A stretch of 64,000 nucleotides of DNA from Halomonas sp. GT (GCF_002082565.1 NZ_CP020562.1:2356001-2420000); one strand, 5' to 3'; positions 9,783 through 19,625 are shown, counted from the first letter of the stretch. Made by a program: numbers and translations. The notes: a model not told the origin generated them from the sequence alone.

Positions 9783-9810
9783 TTGATTAAAAAGCCGGCC
9801 AACGCTCCTA

Positions 9811-10554
9811 TTAACGTTGCCCTAAAGGTTCCGTAACTGAAGAAGAACGCATTAATGGCATCCAGCTATCGCCACTTCCCCCCGCAGCACCTTGTGCGTG
9901 CTCCTCGAGATAAGACTTAAGCAGGCGAATTTGGTCAGCATCAATAGCCAGTGTTTGCTGAGCCATATCTCCTTGTGGGGCGCTGGGAGTTGAAAACCCT
10001 GCGTCGCTGACGTTCATGAAACCGCCTTGGCCAGATTGGCCATTCACACGAAACGGTGTTTGTTCAAACATCGGCATTTCTGATGGTGTCATGGAAGCGG
10101 GTTGAGAAGCAGCAAGATTAACAGGCTGTACCTGCGCACCACCGCTACCAGACTGGGCAGCAATGCTATCGCCTGCGTTCTGCGAACTACCTGTCGTTGT
10201 ATTGCCGTTGTTAAAGAACTGCACCCCAGTAATCACCATGAGCGAGACGGCAGCCGCTACCCCTGCGCCACGGGCAAAAGAAAGCCCACCAGAACGAGCA
10301 GTAGTAACCACAGTGTCGTTTTCAAGGGCTGGAGCAGGCTCATCACGCAATCGATCCATAATACCGGCAGAAAGATCAATGCTCACATCTACATTTCGTT
10401 CACGCTGCATCATGCTGCGCGCCAAATGGTAGCGCCGCCACGTCTCCGCCGCATCAGAATCGTCGGGCAGTGACTTCAACACTCGGCGCAATTCAAGCTC
10501 GTCACTCTCGCTGTCCATCAATGCTGAAAGCGACTCCCGTGTGTTATGACTCAT
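9811..10554 (-). CDS. rseA: Anti-sigma-E factor RseA/MucA
   Basis: RseA is a single-pass inner-membrane protein whose cytoplasmic N-terminus sequesters sigma-E and whose periplasmic domain is bound by RseB. The N-terminal domain shows the family pattern ESLSALMDSESDELELRRVL and a WRRYHLARSMM helix. One membrane segment follows (about residues 96-114), then a periplasmic region rich in Gln, Ser and Pro. The length is 247 residues (E. coli 216, P. aeruginosa MucA 194). It is separated from rpoE by an unusually long 296-base gap. Confidence 0.95.
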   Translation of the reverse strand: MSHNTRESLSALMDSESDELELRRVLKSLPDDSDAAETWRRYHLARSMMQRERNVDVSIDLSAGIMDRLRDEPAPALENDTVVTTARSGGLSFARGAGVAAAVSLMVITGVQFFNNGNTTTGSSQNAGDSIAAQSGSGGAQVQPVNLAASQPASMTPSEMPMFEQTPFRVNGQSGQGGFMNVSDAGFSTPSAPQGDMAQQTLAIDADQIRLLKSYLEEHAQGAAGGSGDSWMPLMRSSSVTEPLGQR

Positions 10555-10850
10555 ACTTCACACCCTCACACTGTGTTAAAAGAAGCGCTGCAATGACACT
10601 GCTAACGAGTGTTTACCACCGCAGCTACTCCACAGGCCAAGACCTTGTTTCAAATCGCCAGCTGGCAAGCGCTTAATTATCAGCAGATTAAACTGTTTGA
10701 CTACTGAAGGTTGAACGCTTTTCTGGCGCTTACTCGACATAACTAAGATCGTCAGGTTCTATGACGCTTCACTTTCCAGACAGTTCACAAAAAATGTAAA
10801 AACGTAATTAAATGTGAATTTAAAGCTCAGCGCCTATAGCTTTCTGACCC

Positions 10851-11450
10851 TTACTCATCACGACTGTTCCGGGCCGTTGAAACTAATGGGCGTATATGCT
10901 CATCGACCGCTTCACGTGCGCGAAAAATACGCGAGCGTACTGTTCCAACAGGGCATTGCATTACCTGAGCAATATCCTCATAAGCAAGGCCATCCAGCTC
11001 CCGAAGTGTAATCGCAGTGCGTAAATCATCAGGTAGATTTTCGATAGCTTCGTAAACGGCAGCTTCCAACTGATCCCGCGCAATCGATGCCTCTGGCGAC
11101 TCAGCGTCAGCCAATCGCCCACTCTGATCAACCATTTCAGCATCGACAATATCCAGATCACTGCCGGGCGGTCTACGCCCCCGCGACACTAAATGATTTT
11201 TGGCAGTATTGATCGCGATACGATACATCCATGTGTAAAACGCACTTTCCGACCGAAATTTACCCAGTGCACGATACGCTTTGATAAAGGCTTCTTGCGC
11301 CACGTCTTGTACTTCGGAGTGATCGTGTACATAACGGCCAATCAACCCAATAATCTTGTGCTGATATTTTTTCACCAGTAGATCGAAAGCGCGTGTATCG
11401 CCTTTTTGGGCACGTTCAACCAACTGCTGGTCTGTTTCACGAGTGCCCAT
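10851..11450 (-). CDS. rpoE: RNA polymerase sigma factor RpoE/AlgU (envelope stress)
   Basis: This ECF sigma factor directs the extracytoplasmic stress response. Region 2 is clear (RAFDLLVKKYQHKIIGLIGRY; DVAQEAFIKAYRAL; FYTWMYRIAINTAKNHL). Region 4 contains LREL-DGLAYEDIAQVM and GTVRSRIFRAREAVDE. Its 199 residues compare with 191-193 in E. coli and Pseudomonas and it is colinear with them. It heads the series rseA, rseB, rseC, mucD. I could not find a convincing sigma-E autoregulatory promoter in the 381 bases upstream. Confidence 0.97.
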   Translation of the reverse strand: MGTRETDQQLVERAQKGDTRAFDLLVKKYQHKIIGLIGRYVHDHSEVQDVAQEAFIKAYRALGKFRSESAFYTWMYRIAINTAKNHLVSRGRRPPGSDLDIVDAEMVDQSGRLADAESPEASIARDQLEAAVYEAIENLPDDLRTAITLRELDGLAYEDIAQVMQCPVGTVRSRIFRAREAVDEHIRPLVSTARNSRDE

Positions 11451-11831
11451 TCACACCCCCCTCCCGCTCGTGCGACGCACGCCGAGCGCTATCTCTCTTC
11501 GCCCTTTCATGTGGGCCTTCACAGCAAGCAGCATAGTGTCCCTTGGGCATTGGTTAATCTTAATGATGACAGATGATAGTGAATGATTCGCCCACCATCT
11601 TCAGTGTGAAAAAGTATGCAATGGTACTTAGTGTTACGCGTTCTTAGCGGGGCATCAAGCGCTTACACTCTCTACCCCCTTCCATTCCTCTTGACTTAAC
11701 CCACGGCCCAAGCAAAATCTTGACCGTGACACTTTTCACTCAGATCAAGTTCCGCAACAATTGATTTTTACCTGCCTGACGCGCCATAGTAGAGGCACTT
11801 TTAAGTCCATAGCGCACGCACAGGTAGCACG
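11451..11831. promoter_or_regulatory. Divergent intergenic region between rpoE and the DAHP synthase gene
   Basis: This 381-base region must hold promoters for both rpoE (leftward) and the DAHP synthase gene (rightward). I see one plausible sigma-70 promoter for the latter (11761-11790, listed separately). AAGTTCC at 11747-11753 resembles a reverse sigma-E -35 element but has no -10 element at the right spacing. There is no small gene or strong hairpin. Confidence 0.5.
11761..11790 (+). promoter_or_regulatory. Candidate sigma-70 promoter of the DAHP synthase gene
   Basis: TTGATT (-35) at 11761-11766 is followed after 18 bases by CATAGT (-10) at 11785-11790, about 40 bases before the start codon. 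The match is moderate. No TyrR-type box was recognised. Confidence 0.4.
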
Positions 11832-12908
11832 ATGTCAGATCAGCAGGTTAGTAATCTTAACGTCCTTGCACAGGATGTTCTCACCACCCCCGAAGCCCTT
11901 AAAGAGACTATTCCGCTGACAGAAGCAGCAGAACGCTCTGTCATTGAGGGCCGCCATACCATTCAAAACATCCTCGATGGCAAAGATCATCGGCTTCTCG
12001 TCGTTGTAGGTCCATGCTCCATTCATGATGTCGATGCCGCATTGGACTATGCACGTCGTTTGCGTCAATTGGCAGACCAAGTGAGTGATAGCCTGTACAT
12101 TGTCATGCGCGTCTATTTCGAAAAACCCCGCACCACCGTGGGTTGGAAAGGGCTGATAAACGACCCGCATCTTAACGACTCTTTCGAAATTGATGAAGGC
12201 CTCCACATCGCCCGCAAGCTACTCGTTGATCTGGCTGAACTTGGCCTGCCACTCGCAACGGAAGCGCTAGATCCTATCTCCCCTCAGTATATGCAAGACT
12301 GCATTAGCTGGTCAGCGATCGGTGCCCGCACCACAGAATCGCAAACCCACCGCGAAATGGCGTCAGGGCTCTCCTGCCCAGTCGGCTTCAAAAATGGTAC
12401 TGACGGTAGCCTCGACGTCGCTATTAACGCCTTGCAGTCCGTTGCCAGCCCTCACAACTTCCTGGGCATCAACAATGCAGGCCAAGTTGCCATTATCCGT
12501 ACACGTGGTAACGCTTACGGTCACGTCGTGTTGCGCGGGGGGAATGGCAAGCCAAATTACGATAGCGTTAGCGTTGCTCTAGCTGAAAAAGAGCTTAAAA
12601 AAGCGGATCTTTCAGCCAACATAATGATCGATTGCTCGCACGCTAACTCTAATAAAGATGCGGGCCTACAACCGCTGGTACTGGAAAACGTTACCAACCA
12701 AATCTTGGAAGGCAACAGGTCCATTATCGGCTTGATGGTCGAGTCAAACATTGGCTGGGGCAACCAGAAAGTCCCTGCCGATCTTAGCCAACTGACGTAT
12801 GGCGTTTCCATCACCGACGCCTGCATTGATTGGGATACCACGGTTGAAACCTTCACCCGCATGAACGAAAAACTTGCTCCTGTACTCACTAAGCGCATCG
12901 CATCGTAA
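11832..12908 (+). CDS. 3-deoxy-7-phosphoheptulonate (DAHP) synthase, class I, AroF/AroG/AroH type
   Basis: This enzyme joins phosphoenolpyruvate and erythrose 4-phosphate in the first step of the shikimate pathway. The metal-site Cys62 is in VVGPCSIHD, and YFEKPRTTVGWKGL, GARTTESQTHREMASGLS, GFKNGTDGS and DCSHANSNKD are all present. The length is 358 residues (E. coli isozymes 348-356). DCSHANSNKD is closer to AroF or AroH than to AroG, but I cannot assign the feedback isozyme from sequence alone. It is a single gene with its own terminator. Confidence 0.96.
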   Translation: MSDQQVSNLNVLAQDVLTTPEALKETIPLTEAAERSVIEGRHTIQNILDGKDHRLLVVVGPCSIHDVDAALDYARRLRQLADQVSDSLYIVMRVYFEKPRTTVGWKGLINDPHLNDSFEIDEGLHIARKLLVDLAELGLPLATEALDPISPQYMQDCISWSAIGARTTESQTHREMASGLSCPVGFKNGTDGSLDVAINALQSVASPHNFLGINNAGQVAIIRTRGNAYGHVVLRGGNGKPNYDSVSVALAEKELKKADLSANIMIDCSHANSNKDAGLQPLVLENVTNQILEGNRSIIGLMVESNIGWGNQKVPADLSQLTYGVSITDACIDWDTTVETFTRMNEKLAPVLTKRIAS

Positions 12909-12930
12909 GAAAACGGCTAGCAAGCATAAG

Positions 12931-12968
12931 CGCCCCGCAAGGATATTAGCCTTAGCGGGGCGTTTTAT
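12931..12968 (+). terminator. Intrinsic terminator of the DAHP synthase gene
   Basis: The 8-bp GC-rich stem CGCCCCGC / GCGGGGCG, extended by AAGG/CCTT pairing with a one-base bulge, is followed by TTTTATT. It is oriented for the plus strand. The minus-strand side has no U-run, so it does not serve dinG. Confidence 0.88.
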
Positions 12969-12990
12969 TGCTACATTTTATTACCAATTA

Positions 12991-15120
12991 TTACTGCATG
13001 ATTTCTCGTTTGAACGGCGGCAGTGCATCTAATAATGCCTGGCCATATCGGCGAGTAATCACCCGGCGGTCTAACAACGTAATCACACCGCGGTCGCTCT
13101 CCTTACGGATCAGTCGCCCACAGGCCTGTACTAGCTTGATTGACGCATCAGGGACACTAATCCGCATGAATGGGTTACCGCCCTGGCTTTCAATCCACTC
13201 AGCAAGGGTTGCCCCCACCGGATCATCAGGCACCGCAAATGGCAACCGTGTAATCACCACATGAGTGAGATAATCACCGGGTAAGTCGATACCTTCTGCA
13301 AAACTGGCCAAGCCAAAAATGATGCTCCCATTGCCGTTATCAACAGCTGCACGGTGGCGTTCAAGCAGTTCGCGCTTGGGCAGCGCATCCTGCGCTAACA
13401 CCCGCCCCTTAGCTGCCGCAGGCAAGGCTTTTTCCACTGCTCGCAATTGCGCCCGGGAAGAAAACAGCACCAGTGCAGCTTCGTCGTCTCCCAGTTGGGT
13501 CACGAAATTAACAATGGCGCTTTCATGGGCATCGCGATCACTGGGATCAGTCGCCTCCTTCGGTACGCGCAGAATGGCATTGGCGTAATCAAAGGGGCTC
13601 GGCAACGCCTGATAGCGATAGCGGTTTGCTAGCCCAGCGCGCTCTTGGATTCGCTCAAAACGCCCCAGCGCGGTAAGTGTTGCTGACGTTACTACCGCGC
13701 CATGGCAGCGCCCCCACAAATGTTTCGCGAGGGTATGCGCCGCAGACACGGGGCTTGCCGAAAATTCAATTTCCGGCTCTCCCGCCACACGACTAAGCGT
13801 AATCCAACGAGCACTGGGCGGCGCATTGGCAGCATCCTGCTCACTGAATGCTTGCCATAGTGAATGGGCATCAAGCGAACGCCCATGTAGTAGTGCAATC
13901 AGCGGTAACCACGTGTCGGCTTGATCCCTATCCAACCCTGTTTGCTTATCAGGGTCGAGGCTTTCGCGCAGGATATCGCTAATGCTCTCCAGACTGCGTG
14001 ACAGCGTGGCGAACATAACCAGTAGTTGCTGAGCTTGTTCGCGAAGCGCTTCTGGTACCTGACCCTTTTCAAAACGAAGTTGATGATTAGCTTCTTCATC
14101 CGACAAGCCGTTTTCCCGCCCAGCCAGCTGGTGCCCCATGCTAAACACATCGCCTAAAGCAGGCTCTAAGCTATGCAGTAGCTCAGGTAGCCCAGCGAGC
14201 AAACGCGCAATCGTCGGCTGAACTGCTAACCCTTGATGCAGATCGGTTAGACTGCTTTTCAGTGTTTTTAACCAACGCAGGCAACCATGCACTGCAAAGC
14301 GATGGGCAAAGTGGGAAAGTGCCTTATCCGGCAGGTGGTGGCCTTCATCAAAGACAAAAATGCAGTCAGCGGGATCGGGTAGAATCGCCCCACCACCCAG
14401 TGCTAGGTCAGCAAGAACCAAGTCATGGTTGGCCACGATTATATCGGCATCTTCCAGATCACGCCGGGAACGGAAAAAGGCGCAGGCACCGAAATGACCA
14501 CAACGACGCCCGGTGCACTGACGATGATCCACCGTAAGCTGTCGCCAATGACCGTCGTCGATCGACGCCGACCATGTATCGCGATCACCTGCCCATTCAC
14601 CTTTTCCGTAGGCTTCGGCCAGATCCGTGGCTAATAGGGAAAAGTCACTGCTTTGGGATTGAAGTGACTGCTCAAACAGCGACAGCGTCGGGTTTGGCTC
14701 AGAGCCTTCTAACGCCTGATCAAGGCGCGCAACACATACGTACCTGCCACGCCCTTTTGCCAAGGCGTAACGAAAGGCAATACCGCTATGACTGGCAAGC
14801 GAAGGCAAGTCTTGATTAAGCACCTGCTCCTGCAGAGCCACCGTCGCGGTGGAAACAATCAATCGCTTTCCCTGCGCCTTAGCAATCGGCAATGCGGCAA
14901 TCAGATAGGCAAGCGTTTTACCGGTTCCGGTACCCGCCTCCAGCACACATACATGATTATCGTTTGTGCGCTTGCCTTCACCATCCTGCTCAATGCCACC
15001 TAGCGTACGAGCGATTTCTGCGATCATCAGACGCTGGCCGTAGCGTGGTGTCAGCTCAAGCTTTTCCACCACGCGACGATAGGCGTCTTGAATATCGCTT
15101 TTCAGCGCATTATCGAGCAT
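12991..15120 (-). CDS. dinG: ATP-dependent DNA helicase DinG
   Basis: DinG is a 5'-3' XPD-like helicase with a 4Fe-4S cluster that resolves R-loops and other structures during repair. The Walker A motif EAGTGTGKTL is at residues 61-70. The iron-sulfur cysteines lie in RYVCVARLD and CTGRRCGHFGAC, and the DEAH-type box is DEGH. The C-terminal motifs VVTSATL, LFSSRAQL, GLASFAEGIDLPG and QACGRLIRKESDRG are intact. The length is 709 residues (E. coli 716). It lies 5 bases after rhlB and is probably co-transcribed with it. Confidence 0.97.
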   Translation of the reverse strand: MLDNALKSDIQDAYRRVVEKLELTPRYGQRLMIAEIARTLGGIEQDGEGKRTNDNHVCVLEAGTGTGKTLAYLIAALPIAKAQGKRLIVSTATVALQEQVLNQDLPSLASHSGIAFRYALAKGRGRYVCVARLDQALEGSEPNPTLSLFEQSLQSQSSDFSLLATDLAEAYGKGEWAGDRDTWSASIDDGHWRQLTVDHRQCTGRRCGHFGACAFFRSRRDLEDADIIVANHDLVLADLALGGGAILPDPADCIFVFDEGHHLPDKALSHFAHRFAVHGCLRWLKTLKSSLTDLHQGLAVQPTIARLLAGLPELLHSLEPALGDVFSMGHQLAGRENGLSDEEANHQLRFEKGQVPEALREQAQQLLVMFATLSRSLESISDILRESLDPDKQTGLDRDQADTWLPLIALLHGRSLDAHSLWQAFSEQDAANAPPSARWITLSRVAGEPEIEFSASPVSAAHTLAKHLWGRCHGAVVTSATLTALGRFERIQERAGLANRYRYQALPSPFDYANAILRVPKEATDPSDRDAHESAIVNFVTQLGDDEAALVLFSSRAQLRAVEKALPAAAKGRVLAQDALPKRELLERHRAAVDNGNGSIIFGLASFAEGIDLPGDYLTHVVITRLPFAVPDDPVGATLAEWIESQGGNPFMRISVPDASIKLVQACGRLIRKESDRGVITLLDRRVITRRYGQALLDALPPFKREIMQ

Positions 15121-15125
15121 GCGCG

Positions 15126-16400
15126 TTACAGCATGCCTTCCGGCGGATGTTCGCAGGGCAACTTACCGTTAATGTAGCGCTCAATTTCTGGTAGCGAGAA
15201 CGCATCTTCTTCGCCAACAAAACTAATCGAGACGCCTTTGGCGCCCGCACGACCGGTACGTCCAATGCGATGAACGTAATCTTCTGGGTCTTCCGGCAGT
15301 GTGTAGTTGATCACGTGGCTGACATCTTCAATATGAATACCACGCCCTGCGACATCAGTTGCCACCAGCACTTGGATTTCTCCTTCACGGAAGCTCTCCA
15401 AGGTTTTGATGCGCTGATTTTGTGGCACGTCACCAGACAGCATAGCGACACTGACGCCTGCTTTTTTCAGCAAATCATCTAGCTTGCGCACAAGATCACG
15501 ACGGTTACCAAACACCATCACGCGCTCGAAGCTTTCCTGCGTTAGCAGATTCACCAACAGTCGCTGCTTGTCGTCATCAGAGACTAGATAAACACGCTGA
15601 TCGATATCCGCCTGGTTCTCAACGGTGACTTCAATCTCTACGTGGGCAGGATCGAGCGTCCATTGACTCGCAAGGCTCAAAATATCGTCAGTAAAGGTCG
15701 CCGAGAATAGGAACGTTTGGCGCTCCTCTTTTTTAGGCGTATAGCGAATAATACGCTTCACATCGGGAATAAAGCCCATGGAAAGCATCCGGTCCGCTTC
15801 ATCCAATACCAACACTTCAACTTCGGAGAGATCGATATCGCGCTTCTGATGGAAGTCCAGCAAGCGGCCTGGTGTTGCCACCAGAATATCAATCTTCTTG
15901 CCCAAGCTATCACGCTGCTTTTGATAGTCCATGCCGCCGACAACACTGGCCACATTGAGCTGCGTGAAGCGAGCAAGCGCTTTAGCATCTTTTTCAATTT
16001 GCAGTGCCAGCTCCCGGGTAGGCGCAATAATTAACGCACGGGGTGCGCCTTGTTTTTGACCATCAGGGGTCGGCTCTTCCAGAAAATAAGCCATTACCGA
16101 GATCAAAAAGGCGGCGGTTTTTCCGGTGCCTGTTTGCGCCTTGCCGACAATATCGCCACCCAGCAACGTGTGACGCAGCGCCTCTGACTGAATAGGCGTG
16201 CAGTACTCAAACCCTTGGGCATGAATGGCACGCATTAAAGGCAGCGGCAAATCAAAGTCATGGAAGCGCCACTTGCCTGCAACGGCGGGCACCTGAAACT
16301 GACGAAGATCCCAGTTCGATTGACGGCGACGCGGCTTCCGACGGCGGCGTTTAGGCTTGCGGTTCTGGGCCGATGCTGTGGTCTGTTCCGACTCGCTCAT
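15126..16400 (-). CDS. rhlB: DEAD-box RNA helicase RhlB
   Basis: RhlB unwinds structured RNA for the RNase E degradosome. A Lys/Arg-rich N-terminal extension (residues 15-27) precedes the helicase core. Motif I is AQTGTGKT (88-95), followed by [37 protein letters not shown] and [10 protein letters not shown]. At 424 residues it is colinear with E. coli RhlB (421). The RNase E partner, encoded in this window, has a long C-terminal scaffold. The gene is divergent from the small basic ORF at 16546. Confidence 0.95.
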   Translation of the reverse strand: MSESEQTTASAQNRKPKRRRRKPRRRQSNWDLRQFQVPAVAGKWRFHDFDLPLPLMRAIHAQGFEYCTPIQSEALRHTLLGGDIVGKAQTGTGKTAAFLISVMAYFLEEPTPDGQKQGAPRALIIAPTRELALQIEKDAKALARFTQLNVASVVGGMDYQKQRDSLGKKIDILVATPGRLLDFHQKRDIDLSEVEVLVLDEADRMLSMGFIPDVKRIIRYTPKKEERQTFLFSATFTDDILSLASQWTLDPAHVEIEVTVENQADIDQRVYLVSDDDKQRLLVNLLTQESFERVMVFGNRRDLVRKLDDLLKKAGVSVAMLSGDVPQNQRIKTLESFREGEIQVLVATDVAGRGIHIEDVSHVINYTLPEDPEDYVHRIGRTGRAGAKGVSISFVGEEDAFSLPEIERYINGKLPCEHPPEGML

Positions 16401-16545
16401 AGGCTGTGTATCTGTCCATTGCTGTGGATGTTAGGCATCACGAAGTGCGCATTGTACCAGGGGTTGGCGATAAGAGCGCGTCCTGCTGTCGAAGGAGTGC
16501 GCTTGCCTGTTAGAATGAGGCATAAATTAACCCAAGGAGCGCGAC

Positions 16546-16794
16546 ATGACGCGTAAGAAAAAAACTCGTTCGCTAGCGGATAAGGTAACTATCCGCACTG
16601 GTCGCCGCAAAGATTACAAAAAATGGCGCCATGACAATCCTGACCAAGTGGCTCCATCGCGCCGCTTTGTGGCTAAAAAGCAGCAACAACGCAAGCTTCA
16701 AGCGGTGCGTAAACTGGCGCGCCAGCAAGACGGACAGAATATTGCCATCCATCCTGATAAAGAAGGAGACAACCCTTCAGGAGATCGTTCGTAA
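16546..16794 (+). CDS. Small very basic protein of unknown function upstream of xthA
   Basis: I do not recognise a named family. The 82-residue protein is strongly basic: [13 protein letters not shown] begins it, followed by [16 protein letters not shown] and [21 protein letters not shown]. It has no membrane segment and no cysteines. AAGGAG lies 7 bases before the ATG, supporting real translation. Its TAA overlaps the xthA ATG (TAATG), so the two genes are translationally coupled. The composition suggests binding to nucleic acid or ribosome, and the coupling suggests a link to DNA repair. Both are inferences. Confidence 0.8.
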   Translation: MTRKKKTRSLADKVTIRTGRRKDYKKWRHDNPDQVAPSRRFVAKKQQQRKLQAVRKLARQQDGQNIAIHPDKEGDNPSGDRS

Positions 16795-17627
16795 TGCGTT
16801 TGGTCTCGTTTAATATCAATGGCATTCGGGCACGGCTTCATCAGCTTCAAGCACTGATCGATACGCAGCAGCCAGACGTCATTGGCCTACAGGAAACCAA
16901 AGTACACGACAGCGAGTTTCCTCTGGCTGACGTTGAAGCCATGGGCTATCACGTTTTTTATTACGGTCAAAAAGGCCATTACGGGGTTGCCTTAATGTGT
17001 CGGCAAAAACCCCAAGCGGTATTTTATGGCTTCCCTGATGATGAGGAAGACGCCCAACGCCGGATGATTGGCGTGCGGTTACTAGCCGATAATGATGAAC
17101 CGGTCACTGTTTGGAATGGCTACTTCCCCCAGGGTGAAAACGTTGAACACCCAACTAAATTCCCACATAAAGCGCGCTTCTATCAGCAGTTGGCAAGCCT
17201 GCTACAAAACCAGCACCATCCTGAAGAACAGCTGGCGATTATGGGGGATTTCAACATATCGCCGGAAGATCAGGATATTGGCATTGGTGAACCGAGCCGC
17301 AAACGCTGGTTGCGCGAGGGCAAAGCCAGCTTTCAACCTATCGAGCGAGAATGGCTTGACGGCATAAAAGCGTGGGGCCTTAGCGACAGCTATCGACTGT
17401 GCCATCCAGATAATAGTGAATGGTTCAGCTGGTTTGACTATCGTTCAAAGGGTTTTGACCGCGAACCAAAACGCGGCCTGCGCATTGACTACATTCTGGT
17501 GTCTAAACCGCTTGCCGAATGCGTCATCGGCGCAGGCATTGATTATGAGTTGCGCGGCATGGAGCGGCCTTCCGATCACGCTCCTACCTGGAGCGATTTT
17601 GCGCTGACGCTTTCCCAGACAGACTAA
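16794..17627 (+). CDS. xthA: Exonuclease III (AP endonuclease)
   Basis: Exonuclease III is a Mg-dependent AP endonuclease and 3'-5' exonuclease of base excision repair. The EEP-family active site is complete: Asn7 in FNINGIRAR, Glu34 in [22 protein letters not shown], and the terminal SDHAPTW with the catalytic His. Arg/Asp-containing RIDYILVS is present. The length is 277 residues (E. coli 268). It starts within the stop codon of the upstream small basic gene. Confidence 0.97.
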   Translation: MRLVSFNINGIRARLHQLQALIDTQQPDVIGLQETKVHDSEFPLADVEAMGYHVFYYGQKGHYGVALMCRQKPQAVFYGFPDDEEDAQRRMIGVRLLADNDEPVTVWNGYFPQGENVEHPTKFPHKARFYQQLASLLQNQHHPEEQLAIMGDFNISPEDQDIGIGEPSRKRWLREGKASFQPIEREWLDGIKAWGLSDSYRLCHPDNSEWFSWFDYRSKGFDREPKRGLRIDYILVSKPLAECVIGAGIDYELRGMERPSDHAPTWSDFALTLSQTD

Positions 17628-17650
17628 GCACAAACAAGCCAAACACACGT

Positions 17651-17677
17651 ACGCCCCTTACGTTATTCGGGGGGCGT
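17651..17677. terminator. Possible bidirectional terminator between xthA and the TPR gene
   Basis: The inverted repeat ACGCCCC / GGGGCGT with a 13-base loop lies in the 69-base gap between convergent genes. U-runs are absent on both sides, so the terminator role is weakly supported. Confidence 0.4.
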
Positions 17678-17696
17678 CTACCGAGAGCTTGTCACT

Positions 17697-18797
17697 TTAC
17701 TCTTCAAAATTCGCCAACCACTGCCCTGCCTGATCATCACCCAGATTCGCCGCCTTGATAAGCGCTTCCTCGGCCTGATCATCTTGCCCCCAGCGGTAAG
17801 CCAGCTGTCCGAATTGCCGCCAGTCTTCCGGTTTTTGAGTGCTTTCAGCGAGCGTTCTCCAAGCATTTAACGCCTTCTCAACATGCCTAGCCTGCTGCCA
17901 TGCCGCCGCTAACAGCCGCAATGTTTCCTCATCACTCGTCAATACGCCTTCCTGAATAGCCGCTTCCAAGTGCTCACCGGCTCTGGCAGGCGTCCCACCT
18001 GCCAAATGCAGGCGAATTAACGTCAAACGATCCTCAACCGTGGTGAACTTACCTAACTGCCATGCCATCTCCCACACGCCGGCAGCTACACCCGCCTGAC
18101 CTGCTTGCTGGGCAAGCCCTGCCGCCTGGCGCCAGGCATCAGGCTCGCTGCGTGCGCTCAAACCACCCACTAGCCAACCGAGCGCTTCATCGTTTTGCCC
18201 TGCATTGCGCAATACCGCGGTGGTTAGTGGTTGTTGCGAGTCAGTTAAACCGCCTTTTTGCAGTAGCGGAGACAGCCACTCAACAGCGTCATTCCAACGC
18301 TCTTCTTCCGCTAATAAGCGAATCAATCGCCATGCCGATTCATCGTAGTGAGGATTACCCTGAGATTGCGTTAACCACTGCTCATACAACGTGATGGCCT
18401 CAGGACGCTGGTTACCTGCACGACGGAGCGACGCTTCGTCACGCAGCCAGCGCAGTATTTGACTGTTAGGCACGCTAGGGCGCTGCCGTGCACTAGCTAA
18501 CTCATCAGCAGCCGCAACGTGATCACCTTGTCGCACCAACGCACTCGCAGCGAGCTGGTGATAGAGCGCACTTGCCCATTGATCGGCGCGATTACCGCTG
18601 GCGAGACGCGACGACTGGGAGCGCGCATGGCTGATAATACGATTAAGTACATCATCATTAGCCTCGCCGCTGGGCTGCTCAGCTAATTGGCTTTGTAGCC
18701 CGTTAAGATCGCGAACAATGTCACCCGGCAGCGGTTCGTTCGCGTGCGCCAATACACTTAGCGCGCTTAATACGACGATTCCCACCCAACGCTGCAT
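17697..18797 (-). CDS. Periplasmic TPR-repeat protein of the TonB2 operon
   Basis: The N-terminus MQRWVGIVVLSALSVLAHA is a signal peptide with likely cleavage after AHA. The remainder is helical, with TPR-like pairs such as ALGWLVGGLSARSEPDAW, AWRTLAESTQKPEDWRQFGQLAYRWGQDDQAEEALIKAANLGD, suggesting a protein-protein docking role. TPR proteins at the end of TonB2-type operons are known from Vibrio and Shewanella relatives, where they support TonB2 function. The length is 366 residues. It is the last gene of the operon and is separated from tonB2 by a short tandem repeat. Confidence 0.82.
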   Translation of the reverse strand: MQRWVGIVVLSALSVLAHANEPLPGDIVRDLNGLQSQLAEQPSGEANDDVLNRIISHARSQSSRLASGNRADQWASALYHQLAASALVRQGDHVAAADELASARQRPSVPNSQILRWLRDEASLRRAGNQRPEAITLYEQWLTQSQGNPHYDESAWRLIRLLAEEERWNDAVEWLSPLLQKGGLTDSQQPLTTAVLRNAGQNDEALGWLVGGLSARSEPDAWRQAAGLAQQAGQAGVAAGVWEMAWQLGKFTTVEDRLTLIRLHLAGGTPARAGEHLEAAIQEGVLTSDEETLRLLAAAWQQARHVEKALNAWRTLAESTQKPEDWRQFGQLAYRWGQDDQAEEALIKAANLGDDQAGQWLANFEE

Positions 18798-18827
18798 ACT
18801 TTTTCCTCAACTGGCATTTTCAACGGG

Positions 18828-18853
18828 CTGTCTCTACTGGCCGTCTCTACTGG
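18828..18853. repeat. 13-bp tandem duplication between tonB2 and the TPR gene
   Basis: CTGTCTCTACTGG is followed directly by CCGTCTCTACTGG (12 of 13 identical) in the 69-base gap after tonB2. It is non-coding. Confidence 0.8.
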
Positions 18854-18866
18854 CTATCGTAACTGA

Positions 18867-19625
18867 CTATCTCAGCTGAAATTCTATGCGCTGCGTAGCA
18901 CGACGAAGCTGCTGTCCAGGCTCAAACTGCCAGCGCGCAATCGCTTCACGGGCAGCATCTTCAAACACTCGTCTCGGCTGTGCCCGCGTGACGCGAATCG
19001 TGCTGTTATCGACGCTGCCATCTCGACGAATAACAAACTCTACCTCAACAAAGCCCTCCATACCTCGCCGTTGGGCACGTGGTGGATAAGAAGGGTTCAC
19101 ACGACTGGTTGGGGCGACTTGCCCCACACTGACAGGCTCATTCGATTGCGCGGGCTCTGGCGCAGCTTGAGTCTGGGCTGTTGAAGGCGCAGTAGAAGGC
19201 GCTGCTGTTTCTGCAGGCTGTGGCGCAGGATCAGGTTGCGGCGCGGGGCGTGGAGACGGCTTCGGCGCAGGCTGTGGAGCTGGCTCGGAAGTAATTTCAG
19301 TCAGCTCTGGTAACTCACTCTCTAACTCGACAGGCTCCACTGGCTCTTCAGGAAGCTCTACTTCAGGTAGCGCAATCGCACTCTCTGCAACAGGTGCTGG
19401 TGCTGGCATGGGCATCGGCGGCGGCGCTGGCGACGCCTCAGAAGGTGCAGGCGGCGGTGCCTCCTGCTCTGGTGCTACCTCTGGTGCGTCTATCATGGTC
19501 ATCGACATGGCCATGATCGGCGTCTCAGGCGAGCGCTCTGGAGGTGTTACCAGTAGCGCTAACATCCAAAACAAACCAACGGTTAAGGCAATGCCGCCCA
19601 GTATTGAGAGGGCATGACGAATCAT
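18867..19625 (-). CDS. tonB2: TonB2-type energy transducer
   Basis: TonB spans the periplasm and transmits proton-motive force to outer-membrane receptors. One N-terminal membrane helix (about residues 6-27) is followed by a long Pro/Glu/Ala-rich spacer (about 30-165). The C-terminal TonB domain is PSYPPRAQRRGMEGFVEVEF through AIARWQFEPG. At 252 residues it is similar to other TonB2 proteins. The start overlaps the exbD2 stop (ATGA). The position within a ttpC-exbB2-exbD2-tonB2 set defines it as the TonB2 subtype. Confidence 0.93.
   Translation of the reverse strand: MIRHALSILGGIALTVGLFWMLALLVTPPERSPETPIMAMSMTMIDAPEVAPEQEAPPPAPSEASPAPPPMPMPAPAPVAESAIALPEVELPEEPVEPVELESELPELTEITSEPAPQPAPKPSPRPAPQPDPAPQPAETAAPSTAPSTAQTQAAPEPAQSNEPVSVGQVAPTSRVNPSYPPRAQRRGMEGFVEVEFVIRRDGSVDNSTIRVTRAQPRRVFEDAAREAIARWQFEPGQQLRRATQRIEFQLR

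Noticed and set aside
11718..11753. Possible sigma-E promoter upstream of rpoE (AAGTTCC in reverse)
   Set aside because: The -35-like element has no -10 element at 15-17 bases; the nearest candidate is about 23 bases away.
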